Of a DNA stretch of 64,000 nucleotides, positions 9,149-17,381 are shown in pieces. The first letter of the stretch is position 1; each line of letters starts with the position of its first letter. The stretch covers positions 68,858 through 132,857 of the forward strand of contig DBEP01000002.1 in assembly GCA_002294045.1 (NCBI GenBank), given 5' to 3'. The notes beneath the pieces were generated by a model. The model ran no database searches, was not told the DNA's origin, and saw only the letters and a program-made list of their open reading frames with translations. Position numbers and translations under genes: made by a program. This stretch comes from Lachnoclostridium sp. UBA903. Its GTDB lineage: Bacteria; Bacillota; Clostridia; Lachnospirales; Lachnospiraceae.

Positions 9149-10621
9149 ATGTTATATATTGGTGTAGATTTGGGAACAACTTCCGTTAAGTTACTGTTAA
9201 TGGACGAAGACGGGAATATTAAAAGCATTGTTACGAAAGAATATCCGTTATACTATCCCCAGCCGGGCTGGTCGGAACAGAATCCGGAGGACTGGTATTT
9301 TGCCTTAATGGATGGAATTAAAGAGCTGACTAAGGATTGCGATAAAACAACCGTAGACGGAATCAGTTTCAGCGGTCAGATGCATGGGATGGTTATCCTG
9401 GATGAGAATGATAAGGTTATAAGGCCCGCAATTCTGTGGAATGACGGACGTACCCAGGCCGAATGTGATTATTTGAATAATGAAATAGGCAGAGAAAAGA
9501 TATCCTCCTATACGGGTAATATGGCATTGACCGGATTCACGGCTCCTAAGCTGTTATGGGTGAAAAGACATGAACCGGATAATTTTGCCAAGATTAATAA
9601 GGTAATGCTTCCGAAGGATTATGCGGCGTACTGTTTATCCGGTGTACATTGCACGGATGTATCCGATGCTTCCGGTATGCTGTTACTGGATGTGAAACAT
9701 AAATGCTGGTCCAAAGAAATGCTGGATATCATCGGACTTAAGGAAGAACAGCTGGCAAAAGTGTTCGAAAGCTATGACGTAGTCGGAACCCTGAAAAAAG
9801 ACATTGCGGCGGAATTAGGTCTTCCGGAAACCGTAAAAGTGATTGCCGGCGGCGGGGACCAGGCAGTGGCGGCAGTAGGTACCGGAACCGTTGGACATGG
9901 TATGTGCAATGTTTCTCTCGGCACCTCCGGGGTTGTATTTATTGCCAGCAGGGAATATGCTGATGTGGACAGAAATGCACTGCATGTGTTTGCCCATGCG
10001 GACGGCAGGTACCATTTTATGGGTGTTATGCTATCCGCCGCCGCTTCCAACAAATGGTGGATGGATGAAATAATCGGAACCCGGGAGTACGGCAAGGAAC
10101 AGGCGGATATTAAGAAGCTTGGCGAAAACAACGTATACTTCCTGCCTTATCTTATGGGTGAAAGAACTCCTCACAATAATCCCAATGCCAGAGGTACCTT
10201 TATTGGCATGACAATGGATACAAGCCGAGCCGATATGACCCAGGCTACGTTGGAAGGTGTGGCCTTTGCCCTTCGTGACTCCTTTGAAATTACCAAGAAA
10301 TTAGGGGTATCCATTGACCGTATCCGTATTAACGGCGGCGGTGCCAAGAGCCCTCTATGGTGTAAAATTATAGCCAATGTACTTAATGTAAAAGTAGACA
10401 AAATCAACAGTGAAGAAGGTCCTGCCTTTGGTGCGGCAATTTTGGCAGCCGTCGGCTGCGGTAAATATGCTACCGTTGAGGAAGCGGCAGCCAAACTGAT
10501 TAAGGTAACGGAAACCACGGAACAGGAACCGGAAATTGTTGCGTTGTATAATAAAAAATACGATGTTTTTAAAGACTTGTATCCATGCTTAAAAGGCATG
10601 TTTGACCGGATAGCGGAATAA
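9149..10621 (+). CDS. xylB: Xylulokinase
   Basis: Phosphorylates D-xylulose to xylulose 5-phosphate, feeding the pentose phosphate pathway. The 490-residue FGGY kinase has the N-terminal phosphate loop GVDLGTTSVKLLLMD, SGQMHGMV, the sugar-site PAILWNDGRTQ, the ATPase-fold loop GGGDQAVAAVGTG and a C-terminal INGGGAKSPLW. It follows xylA with a good ribosome site (AGAGG) and is followed by a strong terminator, so xylA-xylB is a complete operon. Specificity for xylulose is inferred from both motifs and linkage to xylA. Confidence 0.95.
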   Translation: MLYIGVDLGTTSVKLLLMDEDGNIKSIVTKEYPLYYPQPGWSEQNPEDWYFALMDGIKELTKDCDKTTVDGISFSGQMHGMVILDENDKVIRPAILWNDGRTQAECDYLNNEIGREKISSYTGNMALTGFTAPKLLWVKRHEPDNFAKINKVMLPKDYAAYCLSGVHCTDVSDASGMLLLDVKHKCWSKEMLDIIGLKEEQLAKVFESYDVVGTLKKDIAAELGLPETVKVIAGGGDQAVAAVGTGTVGHGMCNVSLGTSGVVFIASREYADVDRNALHVFAHADGRYHFMGVMLSAAASNKWWMDEIIGTREYGKEQADIKKLGENNVYFLPYLMGERTPHNNPNARGTFIGMTMDTSRADMTQATLEGVAFALRDSFEITKKLGVSIDRIRINGGGAKSPLWCKIIANVLNVKVDKINSEEGPAFGAAILAAVGCGKYATVEEAAAKLIKVTETTEQEPEIVALYNKKYDVFKDLYPCLKGMFDRIAE

Positions 10622-10652
10622 ATTCTTTGTAAATTTCGTCCATAAGATATGG

Positions 10653-10739
10653 AAAAAAGAGTATTGCATTATAGAAAGATTAAATAACCTGCATATGAAA
10701 AGCAGGCTTTAAAAACTATTTTGCAATAGTCTTTTTTTT
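10653..10739 (+). terminator. Two-layer terminator after xylB
   Basis: The outer stem AAAAAAGAGTATTGCA (10653-10668) pairs with TGCAATAGTCTTTTTT (10722-10737) with one mismatch. An inner stem CCTGC/GCAGG (10688-10706) lies in between, and a T-run ends the structure. Confidence 0.8.
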
Positions 10740-10887
10740 GTCAAGGTAAATATTAGGGTCAGTATCTTTTCCGATATGATTTCAAGTGTCTGCATCTTCT
10801 TTAACGGATTATTTCCCTCGTCTTCAGATATTCGTAAAGTTTTCTTCATTTCTTCCTTATCAAATTTCATGTTCTACAGGAATGCTG

Positions 10888-10910
10888 TTTTTGTATGTAG
10901 GATACAAAAA
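10888..10910. promoter_or_regulatory. Candidate CdaR-type operator 1
   Basis: A 23-base inverted repeat TTTTTGTAT-N5-ATACAAAAA upstream of the cdaR-like gene. Its outer half-sites, TTTTTGTA-N7-TACAAAAA, are identical in sequence and spacing to the site at 12274-12296 before the glycerate kinase gene. Autoregulation by the neighbouring regulator is inferred. The rest of 10740-11031 shows no gene that I trust. Confidence 0.55.
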
Positions 10911-11031
10911 TAAGAGAGAATTTTGTCAAAATATGAGTAGTATGATTGGAGCAGGCTAAATATAATGAACTTATGAAATGAAATGCAGTATTTGAATATC
11001 AAAAGAATAATTACGGATTGGGGGTAGTATT

Positions 11032-12177
11032 ATGTTGGATCCGGTATTGGCTAATCAGTTCATAGAAAAAGTTAAGAAATATACGGACTACAATATTAAT
11101 ATTATGAACGAGAAAGGAATAATAATCGCCAGCAGGACTGAAAGCAGAATTGGGACTTTTCATGAAATTGCATACCGGATTATTCACAGCGACGAAGATG
11201 AGGTGATAGTAAATAAAAGCAATCAATACGTAGGAGTGAAAGAAGGGGTAAATGTGGCTTTTTGCTATAAAAATAAGAAGATGGGAGTGATCGGTATCAC
11301 CGGTGAACCTTCGATAGTACATCCGATTTCATTAATCGTCCGCATGTCCATGGAAACCATGCTGGAATATGAAATTTATAAAGAAGAAAGATATCGAAGA
11401 CGAAACATGAAAGAGCAGTTTTTAAACCATATACTTTATGGAGAAAATATTACGGTAGAAGAGCTGAAAGATTATGCAAAACAGTTGAACCTGCAGGAAG
11501 AATTAATACGAATTCCGATTCTTATCAGTTTCGGTGAAAAGTCGAATTTAGCGGAAAAAATCCTGTCAGGTATAAGGGAAAACCAATTTGCCTCTAAACA
11601 GGACATTATGAGTGTTACCAGGAATAACTGTATTATTATCTTTAAACATTTTAAAGGTGAATTATTAGATTTAATGCAGACCTACAAGCTTTTTATAGGA
11701 GAAAGTATCAGCCGGATATTACAGTATCTGAAAACAAATGATATCGATTATAAATTATATTTTGGTACATTTCAAAACAACTTTGCTCACTATCGGATGA
11801 GTTACCTGCATTGCAGATGGATATTTGATAATATAAAATCGGAAAAAAACAGTTACTTTTTTTATGATTACCTGGACGAATATTTTCACGCACTTTTGCC
11901 GCTTACGGAATTGGACGGTGTATTTAGTGTATTTAAAGATCAATTTGATAAAAAGTTTATTGAAAATTATTTGGAAATTGTTAATGCACTGAATACTACG
12001 GACTATAATTTATTTGAAGGAAGTAAGCTGATACATATCCATAGAAATACCATGGTTTACCGGCTGGATAAGTTAAAGGAGATTCTGGGATTAAATCCTT
12101 TAACAAAACATCAGGAAAGGGAGTTTATGACGGAATTATATTATTACTTATCAAAAACCAAAAATATAAGTCTTTAA
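11032..12177 (+). CDS. CdaR/PucR-family sugar-diacid-type transcriptional regulator
   Basis: A 381-residue regulator with the CdaR architecture. The N-terminal sugar-diacid recognition domain spans residues 1-135 (MLDPVLANQFIEKVKKYTDYN, split as MLDPVLANQFIEKV and KKYTDYNINIMNEKG; then SRIGTFHEIAY and GVIGITGEP). A middle region follows, and the C-terminal PucR-type HTH reads HIHRNTMVYRLDKLKEILG near residue 340. In E. coli, CdaR activates D-glucarate, D-galactarate and D-glycerate genes. Here the next gene is a glycerate 2-kinase, which supports the same kind of role. GGGGG lies before the ATG. A 23-base inverted repeat shared with the kinase promoter region is the likely binding site. Confidence 0.85.
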   Translation: MLDPVLANQFIEKVKKYTDYNINIMNEKGIIIASRTESRIGTFHEIAYRIIHSDEDEVIVNKSNQYVGVKEGVNVAFCYKNKKMGVIGITGEPSIVHPISLIVRMSMETMLEYEIYKEERYRRRNMKEQFLNHILYGENITVEELKDYAKQLNLQEELIRIPILISFGEKSNLAEKILSGIRENQFASKQDIMSVTRNNCIIIFKHFKGELLDLMQTYKLFIGESISRILQYLKTNDIDYKLYFGTFQNNFAHYRMSYLHCRWIFDNIKSEKNSYFFYDYLDEYFHALLPLTELDGVFSVFKDQFDKKFIENYLEIVNALNTTDYNLFEGSKLIHIHRNTMVYRLDKLKEILGLNPLTKHQEREFMTELYYYLSKTKNISL

Positions 12178-12185
12178 CTTTACAA

Positions 12186-12224
12186 GTAGGTCCACTGTTT
12201 ACAAAGGGTAAGCGGTGGACTTAC
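12186..12224 (+). terminator. Hairpin after the CdaR-like gene
   Basis: GTAGGTCCAC (12186-12195) pairs with GTGGACTTAC (12215-12224) with one wobble pair. The following T-tract is short (CTGTTTCATT), so termination may be partial. Confidence 0.5.
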
Positions 12225-12273
12225 CTGTTTCATTCAGAGAGGGGCTCCGCATGAAATGTCTGCGCAGCGGTTA

Positions 12274-12296
12274 TTTTTGTACTCAGAGTACAAAAA
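12274..12296. promoter_or_regulatory. Candidate CdaR-type operator 2
   Basis: A perfect 11-bp-arm inverted repeat TTTTTGTACTC-A-GAGTACAAAAA, 112 bases before the glycerate kinase ATG. It shares the TTTTTGTA-N7-TACAAAAA frame with the site upstream of the regulator gene. Confidence 0.6.
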
Positions 12297-12407
12297 GCGG
12301 TTAGATTTTCGTCACTGTAAAGGTACCCGATTGGCATCGGCTACATTATAATCGAATCAAATAAAATATTTAAATTGCTAAAAGATACTTAAATAGGAGT
12401 AGAAAAC

Positions 12408-13649
12408 ATGCATAAAGACGCAAACATAATCATTGAGAATTCGATCAGGGATGTTTTGCCGGACCGTGCAGTTTCAGCAGTACTTAAGAACAGAAAGTTT
12501 TTAAGAGGGGTCTATGTTATTGCGGTAGGCAAAGCGGCATGGGTCATGGCGAAAACTGCAAAAGAACTATTGGGTAATCAGGTTCGAAAAGGTTTGATTA
12601 TTACAAAATACGGTCATGCAAAAGGTGAGATAGAAAGCTTCGAAATTATAGAAGCAGGTCATCCGGTACCGGATGATAATTCCTTAATGGGGACGCAAAA
12701 AGCGATTGATATGGTACAGGGACTGGGTGAAGAGGATGAAGTGCTTTTCTTATTATCCGGCGGCGGTTCAGCTTTATTTGAAAAACCGGTAGCAGGAATA
12801 ACATTAAAGGACGTACAGGAAGTGACGGAAAAGCTTTTAAAGTGCGGGGCCGGTATTACGGAAATCAATACGTTACGTAAACGTCTTTCCGACGTAAAGG
12901 GAGGAAAATTTGCCCGGTACTGTGCACCGGCGAAAATTTGTTCCATTATCCTTTCGGATGTACTGGGCGGAAAATTAGATATGATAGCTTCCGGGCCGTC
13001 TTATCAGGACACTTCATCCTGTACGGATGTATTTAATATCATAAATAAATATAATCTGAATTTCAGCAGCCGCATCCTGGGAGCTTTAAAGAATGAGACA
13101 CCCAGAGAGATAAACAATGTGGAAACCTTTGTTACCGGAAGTGTAAGCGAATTTTGCATGGCAGCTGCGAAACATGCCAAACAGCTTGGTTATGAGCCAT
13201 ATATCATATCCACATCCTTAGATTGTGAAGCAAGAGAAGCTGGTAAATTCATGGCATCCATTGCCCGAATGGTAAAGGAAGGAGGCAGTTACCGGATAAA
13301 ACCGCCCTGTGCAATTATAGCAGGAGGAGAAACGGTGGTAAGGGTGGAGGGAAACGGCCTTGGAGGAAGAAACCAGGAAATCGCACTAAGCGGAGCCATT
13401 GGAATAAAAGATATGGAGGATGTCATCCTATTTTCCATCAGTTCCGATGGAACGGACGGTCCTACCGATGCAGACGGAGGAATAGTTGACGGAAATACGG
13501 TGAACATCCTGGAGAATATGGGAGTTAATTGTGAAATGACACTAAAAGACAACGATTCCTATCATGCCCTTAAAAAAGCCGGAGGGCTGGTTATTACCGG
13601 GACGACAGGCACTAATGTCAATGATGTGACGGTAGTGCTGTGTAAATAA
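12408..13649 (+). CDS. Glycerate 2-kinase, MOFRL type (GckA/TtuD family)
   Basis: Phosphorylates D-glycerate to 2-phosphoglycerate, a glycolytic intermediate. The 413-residue protein has the N-terminal GckA domain with VIAVGKAAWVMAKTAKE, LLSGGGSALFEKP and the ILSDVLGGKLDMIASGP loop. The C-terminal MOFRL domain holds IIAGGETVVRVEGNGLGGRN and SSDGTDGPTDADGGIVDG. This family was often misnamed hydroxypyruvate reductase. The next genes include a 2-hydroxyacid dehydrogenase of the hydroxypyruvate reductase type, so hydroxypyruvate to glycerate to 2-phosphoglycerate is a coherent route. Regulation by the upstream CdaR-like protein is likely. Confidence 0.9.
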   Translation: MHKDANIIIENSIRDVLPDRAVSAVLKNRKFLRGVYVIAVGKAAWVMAKTAKELLGNQVRKGLIITKYGHAKGEIESFEIIEAGHPVPDDNSLMGTQKAIDMVQGLGEEDEVLFLLSGGGSALFEKPVAGITLKDVQEVTEKLLKCGAGITEINTLRKRLSDVKGGKFARYCAPAKICSIILSDVLGGKLDMIASGPSYQDTSSCTDVFNIINKYNLNFSSRILGALKNETPREINNVETFVTGSVSEFCMAAAKHAKQLGYEPYIISTSLDCEAREAGKFMASIARMVKEGGSYRIKPPCAIIAGGETVVRVEGNGLGGRNQEIALSGAIGIKDMEDVILFSISSDGTDGPTDADGGIVDGNTVNILENMGVNCEMTLKDNDSYHALKKAGGLVITGTTGTNVNDVTVVLCK

Positions 13650-13693
13650 AATTATAAAGCGGCAAAATAAAAAACAAAAAGGAGAAGTGAGTA

Positions 13694-13784
13694 GGTTGAA
13701 AAATAAATTTTTCAACCGCAAGTTTGTGCTTGCGCACCACAAACTTGATATGCACAAAGAGCGTGCGCAAGAATAGAGGTTAAT
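13694..13784 (+). promoter_or_regulatory. Structured leader with a candidate H-type pseudoknot
   Basis: Hairpin 1 is GGTTGAAAAAT/ATTTTTCAACC-like (13694-13717). Hairpin 2 is CAAGTTTGTG (13719-13728) paired with CACAAACTTG (13738-13747), 10 perfect pairs. Its 9-base loop CTTGCGCAC (13729-13737) is an exact complement of GTGCGCAAG at 13763-13771, which ends a few bases before the AGAGG ribosome site (13775-13779). This is the layout of a pseudoknot that could gate translation of the gene at 13785. Confidence 0.6.
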
Positions 13785-14687
13785 ATGAAAGATTCCATAC
13801 ATAAGTATTTTCAAATCGGTACAATCCAATGGATGAGTCATCCGCCGGTAAATTATGAAATCCTGGATTCCATAAAACGGATATCCTGTGACGATTTTTT
13901 TGATGCAATTGAAGTGACGCAGTTTAAGGAAGAAGAGAAACGTATAAAGGCAAAAGCTATACTGGAACAGGCACACATGAAAGTATGTTATGGGGCACAG
14001 CCAAGGCTGTTAGGTCCAGGGCTTAATCCCAATGATACGGATGAAGAAGGCAGAAAAAAAGCAGAAGCAACTTTAATAGAAGCCGTAGATGAGGCGGATT
14101 ATTTAGGAGCCAAAGGAATTGCCTTTCTGGCGGGCAGATGGGAAGAAGCTACAAAAGAACAGGCATACAGGCAGCTTATAAAGACGACTAAAAATGTATG
14201 TGATTATGCAGCTAAAAAAGGAATGACGGTAAACCTGGAAGTCTTTGATTTTGATATGGATAAAGCCGCTTTAATCGGACCGGCCCCCCTTGCTGCTAAG
14301 TTTGCCGCGGATATGAGAACGGTTTGCAATAATTTCGGACTTATGGTGGACCTTTCCCATTTTCCAACTACCTATGAGACTTCAAAATTTGTTATTCAGA
14401 CGTTAAGACCTTATATCAATCATTTCCATATTGGAAATGCGGTTATCAAAATGGGATGTGAAGCTTATGGGGACCAGCATCCGAGATTTGGTTTCCCGGA
14501 TAGTGCCAATGATATACCGGAATTGCTGGATTTCTTCCGGGTTCTGAAAGAAGAAGGGTTCTTAAATGCGGAAAATCCCTATGTACTATCATTTGAAGTA
14601 AAACCCTGGAAAGAAGAAGACGGAGATTTGATTTTAGCTGGTACCAAAAGGGTAATTAACAGAGCATGGGCGCTGCTGGAAGATTAA
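13785..14687 (+). CDS. Sugar phosphate isomerase/epimerase family TIM-barrel protein
   Basis: A 300-residue AP-endonuclease-2-type TIM barrel, the fold of hydroxypyruvate isomerase, xylose-isomerase-like epimerases and myo-inosose enzymes. Likely metal ligands are the Glu in VNLEVFDFD, the Asp in MVDLSHFP, the His in INHFHIGN and the Glu in LSFEVKPW. A catalytic Glu or His pair is usual in this family. Context with glycerate kinase and a hydroxypyruvate-reductase-like enzyme makes a role on hydroxypyruvate or tartronate semialdehyde attractive, but the family is too broad to assign a substrate. AGAGG precedes the ATG, and the structured leader just upstream suggests translational control. Confidence 0.8.
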   Translation: MKDSIHKYFQIGTIQWMSHPPVNYEILDSIKRISCDDFFDAIEVTQFKEEEKRIKAKAILEQAHMKVCYGAQPRLLGPGLNPNDTDEEGRKKAEATLIEAVDEADYLGAKGIAFLAGRWEEATKEQAYRQLIKTTKNVCDYAAKKGMTVNLEVFDFDMDKAALIGPAPLAAKFAADMRTVCNNFGLMVDLSHFPTTYETSKFVIQTLRPYINHFHIGNAVIKMGCEAYGDQHPRFGFPDSANDIPELLDFFRVLKEEGFLNAENPYVLSFEVKPWKEEDGDLILAGTKRVINRAWALLED

Positions 14688-14703
14688 ACAGAAAAAAAGT
14701 GGT

Positions 14704-14741
14704 GCAGCATTTGCGGCCTTTGGTATGATTTGTCCCGCAAA
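14704..14741 (+). terminator. Intercistronic hairpin
   Basis: A 7-bp stem TTTGCGG (about 14710-14716) and CCGCAAA (about 14735-14741) lies 20 bases after the preceding stop. No T-run follows. It may be an mRNA-stabilising or attenuating hairpin rather than a full terminator. Confidence 0.35.
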
Positions 14742-14764
14742 GGACTAGAGCAATAAAAATTAAA

Positions 14765-14854
14765 GAAAGGAATGCCACATATAGATTCATTTACACTTTT
14801 TAGTTGTGGCAGTAACAAGTCTGTAAGCAGATGTGTTATGTAATGGGTATTAAT
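14765..14854 (+). promoter_or_regulatory. Two-hairpin leader, copy A
   Basis: GAAAGG, then TGCCACA (14773-14779) pairing with TGTGGCA (14805-14811). One base later comes a second hairpin: TAACA (14813-14817) with TGTTA (14834-14838), and inside it TCTG with CAGA. TGGGTA (14844-14849) follows just before the ATG at 14855. The same layout with compensatory changes occurs at 19215-19298. Confidence 0.6.
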
Positions 14855-15811
14855 ATGAAAATAGTTATTTTAGACGGATTTACTGAAAATCCCGGGGATT
14901 TAAGCTGGGAAGGATTTGAGAAACTGGGTGATTTAACAGTGTATGACCGCACACCGTTTGATAAAATCATAGAACGGATTCAGGATGCGGAAGCAGTTAT
15001 TACAAATAAAACACCGATCGGTGCGGAGATATTTGCTGCCTGCCCTTCCATAAAGTATGTGGGGGTCCTGGCAACGGGATATAACGTTGTAGATGTTGCG
15101 GAAGCAAAAAAACGGGAAATTATTGTTTCGAATATCCCTACTTACGGAACCGCTTCGGTAGCCCAGATGACGTTCGCCTTACTGTTTGAAGTATGCCACC
15201 ATGTTGGGGCACATTCTATGGCCGTTAAAAACGGTGATTGGAGTAAAAATGCAGACTGGTGTTTCTGGAATTACCCGCTTATTGAGCTGGCAGGAAAAAA
15301 TATAGGTATTATCGGGTTTGGGCGGATTGGACAGGCCGTGGGTAAAATTGCTTCAGCCTTTGGTATGAAAGTATTGGCATACGATGAGTTTCAGAATGAA
15401 GAAGGAAAAAAAATCGGGGAATATGTTTCATTGGACAGGCTTTTAAAAGAATCCGACGTCATTTCATTACATTGTCCATTGCTGCCATCTACGGAGGGCA
15501 TTATTAATAAAACAAATATAGCCAAGATGAAAGGGGGTGTAATTATTATAAATACGAGCAGGGGGCCTCTGATTGTGGAAAAGGACCTGGCGGAAGCATT
15601 ACGGTCGAAAAAGGTTTATGCGGCGGCTTGTGATGTAGTTTCAACGGAACCTATTTTGGAGGACAATCCCTTACTCGGCTGTTATAACAGTATCTTGACA
15701 CCGCATATTGCCTGGGCACCCAAAGAGAGCAGACAGCGTCTTATGGATATCGCAGTTGAGGATCTTAAGGCATTTAAGGACGGAAAACCAATTAATGTGG
15801 TAAATCCTTAA
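14855..15811 (+). CDS. D-2-hydroxyacid dehydrogenase (hydroxypyruvate reductase/glycerate dehydrogenase-like)
   Basis: An NAD(P)-dependent 2-hydroxyacid dehydrogenase of 318 residues. It shows the Rossmann loop GIIGFGRIGQAVGKIA, the catalytic Arg in INTSRGPLI, the Glu in CDVVSTEPI and the His in LTPHIAWAPKESR. The last motif fits glycerate dehydrogenases (HprA). With the neighbouring glycerate 2-kinase it would reduce hydroxypyruvate to D-glycerate. The start at 14855 (MKIVILDGF) is preferred because the core begins there; the upstream ATG at 14831 falls inside the conserved leader hairpin. No classical AGGAGG is seen, only GGGT, in line with leader-controlled translation. Confidence 0.88.
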   Translation: MKIVILDGFTENPGDLSWEGFEKLGDLTVYDRTPFDKIIERIQDAEAVITNKTPIGAEIFAACPSIKYVGVLATGYNVVDVAEAKKREIIVSNIPTYGTASVAQMTFALLFEVCHHVGAHSMAVKNGDWSKNADWCFWNYPLIELAGKNIGIIGFGRIGQAVGKIASAFGMKVLAYDEFQNEEGKKIGEYVSLDRLLKESDVISLHCPLLPSTEGIINKTNIAKMKGGVIIINTSRGPLIVEKDLAEALRSKKVYAAACDVVSTEPILEDNPLLGCYNSILTPHIAWAPKESRQRLMDIAVEDLKAFKDGKPINVVNP

Positions 15812-15907
15812 GCGGTGCGAAAATGAGTACATTATGGGGGATACATAAGTGCCGGTATCATCGGAACCAGTAAAAAAATTTAAGCCAGAAAGAAAGGAAA
15901 CTGTATT

Positions 15908-17299
15908 ATGAAGAAAATTTTATCTTTCATCCTTACAATTGTTATGGTAATAAGTTTAACAGCATGCACAGGCGGTAAAAAAGAAGATGGGGCTTCGGAT
16001 AATTCAGCTGCCAAATCCGGCAGCAGTTCCGGAGCAGGTTCAGCAGCAACAGATTCAAACGGAAAAGTTCCATACTCAGGAACAATAACCATTGCCTGCG
16101 GCCCATTGGAAGCAACGGCAATTAACGAAGTTTTAAAAGAATACCAGAAGACGAATCCGGACGTAAAAATAGACACCATTGTTACCCAGACAGTAACGGA
16201 TTTTGAAACAATGATGACGAGCTGGATCGCATCCGATTCCCTGCCGGATATGTATATTCAACAGAACGGTGCGACAGAGCAGGGTTATGCAAAAAGCGGA
16301 TATTTACTGCCTTTAACCGATACCGGTTTTAAGGACAGATTGGTAGACGGGGATTTAGACTTATTATCTTATAACGGAGATTTATATGCTTTCCCTATGA
16401 CCTTGGAAGTTTCAGCCGTAATTGTCAATAAAGGTGCTTTAACTGCAGCCGGAATAGAGCTTAACAATGATAATTATCCGAAGAGCTGGCCGGAATTTTT
16501 GAGCCTGTTGGATAAATGTGCAGCAGCCGGAATAAAAAAACCTTTAGGCATAGCCGGAAAAGATACCTCGGAAGTAACCGCATGGACCTTCCAGTATGTG
16601 TATCAGTCTATTTACGGTAAAAATCATAACTGGTATGCGGATATTTTAAGAGGTAAAGCGGCTTGGAATGATGATTTATATTTAGGTATGTTTGATAAAT
16701 ATGAACAAATAAAGCCCTTTATTCCCGATAATGCGCTGGGAGCCGACAAAGACAGTATGAGAAAGAGCTTCATAACCGGGGAAACACCGATTATATTCCA
16801 GACAGCCATGGTTGTGGGAAGTATTAAAGAGTTAGACCCGGATGTTGAAATTATGGTTCTTCCATCCTGCTTTACGGACGATCCGAAAGATCAGACGCTT
16901 ATTTCAAGTTTTGGCGCCGGTGCCAGTATTACAAGTAAAACCAAAAATAAAGAACTTTGTTTGGACTTTTTAGATTTCTTAACTTCAGAACAGGGTTCTA
17001 CCATTTTTAATGAGTCTACCAAATATCTGCCGACTACAAAAGATAACAAAGCAAAACTGGATCCTGCTTATGATCTGATTTCAGATATTTCTGCCAACAA
17101 TAAACTTCCGAACAGCCGTATCCTTTCCCGTGAATGGATTCCGGGTATCAAGGAAATTATGAAAGACGGACAGCAGAACTGGTTTGCCGGTCAAGATGCC
17201 AAATCAGTAGCAGACCAGATTCAGGAAGAACATAACCGTCTGGTAGAAGCCGATCCGGAATGGGTGAAAGATTTCCTGGCTAATTATGTAGATAAGTAA
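15908..17299 (+). CDS. Sugar ABC transporter substrate-binding lipoprotein
   Basis: A 463-residue extracellular solute-binding protein of family 1 (CUT1 class). The lipoprotein signal MKKILSFILTIVMVISLTAC has its lipobox LTAC with the acylated Cys at residue 20. A Ser/Gly-rich linker follows, then a typical binding-protein fold (PYSGTITIACGPLEATAINE onward). GAAAGGAAA precedes the ATG. It is followed by two permease genes. No dedicated ATPase gene is present, so a shared MsmK-type ATPase encoded elsewhere is expected. The sugar is unknown; context suggests an acidic or unusual oligosaccharide. Confidence 0.92.
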   Translation: MKKILSFILTIVMVISLTACTGGKKEDGASDNSAAKSGSSSGAGSAATDSNGKVPYSGTITIACGPLEATAINEVLKEYQKTNPDVKIDTIVTQTVTDFETMMTSWIASDSLPDMYIQQNGATEQGYAKSGYLLPLTDTGFKDRLVDGDLDLLSYNGDLYAFPMTLEVSAVIVNKGALTAAGIELNNDNYPKSWPEFLSLLDKCAAAGIKKPLGIAGKDTSEVTAWTFQYVYQSIYGKNHNWYADILRGKAAWNDDLYLGMFDKYEQIKPFIPDNALGADKDSMRKSFITGETPIIFQTAMVVGSIKELDPDVEIMVLPSCFTDDPKDQTLISSFGAGASITSKTKNKELCLDFLDFLTSEQGSTIFNESTKYLPTTKDNKAKLDPAYDLISDISANNKLPNSRILSREWIPGIKEIMKDGQQNWFAGQDAKSVADQIQEEHNRLVEADPEWVKDFLANYVDK

Positions 17300-17330
17300 G
17301 AATATCGGATTATTCTATAGAAAGAAGATT

Positions 17331-17361
17331 CGGGTTGTGAGAACGGGTTTCACACAACCCG
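17331..17361 (+). promoter_or_regulatory. Intercistronic hairpin between binding protein and permease genes
   Basis: CGGGTTGTG (17331-17339) pairs with CACAACCCG (17353-17361). It lies between the binding-protein stop and the GGAGG of the permease. Such hairpins often keep the binding-protein message more abundant than the permease message. Confidence 0.55.
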
Positions 17362-17381
17362 AACATATTTGGAGGAAGATG

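Noticed and set aside
10709..10870. Minus-strand 53-codon ORF starting MKFDKEEMKKTLRI
   Set aside because: The composition looks protein-like, but there is no ribosome site, it overlaps the xylB terminator stem, and no family is recognised.
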